Source: a virus. From it: a DNA stretch of 23,307 bases. Under the pieces are notes generated by a model that was given only the letters and a program-made list of their open reading frames with translations, did no database searches and was not told where the DNA came from. Numbering within the stretch: the first letter of the stretch is position 1; every line of letters starts with the position of its first letter. The DNA is taken from IMG/VR virus record IMGVR_UViG_3300011010_000410, positions 1-23,307 of that record; one strand, written 5' to 3'. A program made the translations under genes and the position numbers. Positions 22,701-23,307 of this stretch are shown in pieces.

Positions 22701-23307
22701 GTTCAACCTTCTCCTTGTTCTGGGCAATTCGGTCGTCTAGGTTCTTGGTCTTGCGACCTTCCTTAATAGCCTTCTCGCGCGCCTTCTCGTCGTTGATGAC
22801 CTTGTTATGCAGTTGGCGGACGTCCTGCTTGAGGTTACGATTTAGGGCTTCAAAGCGTCGGTCGTTACGAGGATCTGCGACAGCCGTTGCACCGGAGGGC
22901 AGGACTGAAGGGGTAGGGGCAGAAGACACCTGCTGACCCTTGAGCTTGGCCGCGTCTTCACGCAGACCGGCGACGAAGGAAGACTTCGGCTTTGCCCCAG
23001 GAGCAGGGGTTGCAGGGGCGGGGGTAGGGGCTGGAGCGGGCGTAGCGGCTGCCGTAGGGGCAGGAGCAGGCGTAGGGGCAGGGGCAGGGGTTACCTGCGG
23101 TGCAGGAGCAGGGGCGGGAGCAGGTGCGGGTTGGGCGACTGGTGCAGGTGCAGGAGCGGCCTGGGCAACTGGAGCAGGGGCAGCGTCGCCAAGAAGCTGG
23201 GCGATGTTGGCTTTGATCTTCTCAATCTGCTTCTCCTTCTTTTCCGTCTTGTAGTTCTTCGCCTTCATATCGGCCAAGACCTGCTGTTGCTCTAGAAGGA
23301 ACTGGTA
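16753..23307 (-). CDS. giant polyvalent protein (5'-truncated at window edge)
   Basis: The frame is open to the right edge, so the N-terminus is outside; at least 2184 residues are visible. Numbering from the TTG at 23277: a Lys/Glu-rich helical start; a Pro/Ala repeat tract (about 38-94); helical linker; a ParB-like domain (about 265-345, with EGQHRLEALRKLGVKNVPVF near 314); two tandem zincin-like domains, with EEVIH at 544-548 and EEILH at 946-950, each followed by a matching RAK-x-x-x-EF and IP[ND]P block; then more than 1000 largely helical residues with hydrophobic segments near 1726-1745 and 2018-2046. This is the general layout of large polyvalent phage proteins, which are thought to be injected into the host. 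In both zincin copies the first His of HExxH is Glu. Function is inferred only. Confidence 0.75.
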   Translation of the reverse strand, partial: YQFLLEQQQVLADMKAKNYKTEKKEKQIEKIKANIAQLLGDAAPAPVAQAAPAPAPVAQPAPAPAPAPAPQVTPAPAPTPAPAPTAAATPAPAPTPAPATPAPGAKPKSSFVAGLREDAAKLKGQQVSSAPTPSVLPSGATAVADPRNDRRFEALNRNLKQDVRQLHNKVINDEKAREKAIKEGRKTKNLDDRIAQNKEKVERILSGQPAAKPNPPVDPNVAPIDPTAADQTYDYEETPAAPVQEQTTSEPAIEARDPTDDIRNVIDSNFEYGKAVGNKELPIDSLTGGVRMDDKKEAGRVDNLAKQIKENGWVSRIVVDDQGNVIEGQHRLEALRKLGVKNVPVFQINELSRGKNTSTMKAAVIKSGFNSDQANAIVKNTLEMSGESKDGTVNLGDYDIPSNLKKGYEAAINAEPSLTPAAPAQEQTPTDEKEGGSPITQQSANAGWSKNSFEVGKKIMAYLRTGSGTKTARGLLQSVVSAGGAKAKLAEILLLIGDKEGLDTPVISTNQTGGSYIVDDRGTFIESSKRDKGRRDSISIGDGNINLVEIAAIEEVIHALTTRKLLEETGGIEIARGDSLDRTDLPLRQAGVGVFDLRFRDALKAVFENFESTGKIDFDLLNKGNKGWEKSRDYVTLAFAHYMSFKKLKESNPELFEKKFGKFGEESLAANLTPDQFVRLYRAKDFSEFVAGVLLDKDIQNALEGIPNPFPGEKVGGFFKYITKLIAKTLGVEMQADSLHEAAIKAALNVAARDRVVSASNYQGQVMTTVWAQRDINEGVESGNITTKEDGSLDIPSTIDTKEKQQKVRAALDKTGRDEFSYDDEGKDRADIDDKLGDFLIEGEGAADGLSNPANDDAMFKPNKTAREVLEKIIELNGVLAPIAKVILEIGDKKSLNRKITSGDIEGGHWVPLDKITDYSTEAELPNGDSPFKYGEVIYVGALQERGTSLEAVAVEEILHAATVSKYPADLRKALGKAMDSIDPFNKSETEAEIEVAREYAKNGSNPEWRNLCRAFVAFTEKMQSEKGFNPKDRIQIGMHYRAKNLAEFMIGALSEPEVQRILASIPDPEYKQSLFRTFIDAVMKAFNISEKQMESMLGTSIASIEAIAGSKRTLKSGEGYYGPPDSSVRDAMRRGDYAQSNNLPADASDTPGVVQQLSGQKLSKAAASEIEIRSEEGLQSDFVEEAGIKTLKDHLDDLRERLDTSLDAARTSGRDGATEAEQRKSVKAAKDAIAAVQGAIDALNRQESDTKQNNAPTTAPQETGESKETAKLRIELEEAAKGDPATFAERVKAALDAWENDTLGKPGSRLLSIDPNSIAAYIYRLSKDAASLAMDFKDWSAKMIALHGPQIKQHLSEIWTRAKAFARGSYDFISVRILAARASKMWQNSGRYPNSPTLKKLAGMVFSKSGPDAEASGLSLPKLIQTRTAAFSNAYASIIKMFAVEFANMDKDQQEKWDDEFRRAIIGLDPMPTGKLGQAVTAFRELMAELLAYQKKSGQDIGDVGENYFPRIYSAIKIAADRAGFTAIAMDMHRARDARLLAADIAKIDAGVDAEAAHKKELDLEANRRGANRRIKPDAEYQQDARDNADDKIAALQAEHDAKDDAHYQKLAKAWVFRAEFGRLDEVTLENKGISEARSPDHADPRMFSQEEAAMADAFMDGDVDKIIHRYIAAAVKRSEIATAFGVDGTGFGKALLDLVEKENVPTEVAQHTADLVRGSVSVGTAVLDGKSARFIDWSNLAIVSSLLGLSFVNNLFLEPITYGIRTGSVIEGLRAVVITWANFAHEVGSDIASSKFILKKYGNKFEFAKAMDAALAENLGLLHNEMDRVAHDATWNNGSDPEVKGAPFARWLTQRVLASNLMAASERAKVVTSMVIAKHHIRNVINTMNGKSFLQQVFAGIPGGLRADASVKSMLNEMGVPEAEHADFNAFVTSLEGMTEEQYHNALNSDSRGAEMYRLALQMTSNGLAISSDKSMKIEGSDSLIGRLAMQLQNYCYAYSSLIKDRMYDSVLRAANPRAKISALDRVRYAMPLVVGGTLGLAASYATKTMVAMMFPSDAGDEWLEEDEWYKVLTSGSYMGMFGARIETVGRAVRNKSYGGPTIGTGINTLYYAGKLATDPDSDSAARNVAKQVESMGVKPALVSGAAAVNPVAGAGMNYITRRRDVKESIIEGLSGVEKPQK
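22996..23190. repeat. Pro/Ala-coding G-rich tandem repeat tract
   Basis: This DNA codes for repeated Ala-Pro-Ala-Pro units in the giant protein, giving imperfect hexanucleotide repeats such as GGGGCA and GGAGCA on the plus strand. The plus strand has several consecutive G4 runs (near 23054-23090). The protein segment is probably an extended flexible linker. Such repeats are prone to length changes. Confidence 0.8.

Noticed and set aside
22996-23190. CRISPR-like or tandem noncoding repeats.
   Set aside because: The repeats are in frame and encode a Pro/Ala linker; no regularly spaced unique spacers exist here or elsewhere in the window.

Overview
The window is a 23.3 kb piece of a double-stranded DNA bacteriophage genome, or a prophage-like element. 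Visible phage functions are a small terminase-like protein, a lysozyme-like muramidase, a holin-like protein, a primase-helicase, a recombination set (Sak4-like ATPase, Cas4/RecB-like nuclease, RadD-like helicase, RusA resolvase), a cytosine-5 DNA methyltransferase and a giant polyvalent protein. No ribosomal RNA, tRNA, transposase, integrase or CRISPR array is seen. Major capsid, portal, large terminase and tail genes are absent and presumably lie outside. A lipoprotein with a lipobox in a lysis-like cassette suggests a host with an outer membrane. The host cannot be named from this sequence.

Layout. (1) 1-1194: five tiny plus-strand genes of unknown function, the first cut by the window edge, ending at an intrinsic terminator (1219-1250). 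(2) 1248-14490: one long leftward set. Reading in the direction of transcription it runs: HTH regulator-like protein (14490), unknown protein, Sak4-like ATPase, single-strand-binding-like protein, RadD-like helicase, Cas4/RecB-like nuclease, a PD-(D/E)XK nuclease, cytosine methyltransferase, primase-helicase, a small basic protein, lysozyme, double-HTH protein, terminase small subunit, four tiny stop-start coupled genes, a 430-base noncoding region and RusA. (3) 14582-16706: a second leftward cassette: Nmad1-like protein, HNH-like protein, one-TM peptide, TM lipoprotein, mini-zincin and holin-like protein. (4) 16753-23307: one leftward giant gene, truncated at its 5' end by the window edge.

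How the genes fit together. The 4610-14490 block looks like an early/middle replication-recombination programme: a primase-helicase opens and primes DNA, Sak4/SSB-like/Cas4-like/RadD-like proteins process and pair ends, RusA resolves junctions, and the methyltransferase modifies DNA. The 14582-15982 block resembles a lysis cassette, although the lysozyme gene sits about 10 kb away. The giant protein combines a ParB-like domain with two tandem zincin-like domains and long helical regions. This resembles the large polyvalent proteins of phages and conjugative elements, thought to be injected with the DNA.

The most unusual points are: a recurrent C/A-rich leader (core CCCAACCCAAC) directly abutting start codons of genes that are not stop-start coupled; an HNH-like gene with no canonical start whose best start is AUU; a 180-codon ORF nested out of frame in the catalytic half of the methyltransferase and resembling a recurrent phage protein family; a roughly 490-residue repetitive insert in that methyltransferase; and duplicated zincin domains in the giant protein that both read EExxH instead of HExxH.
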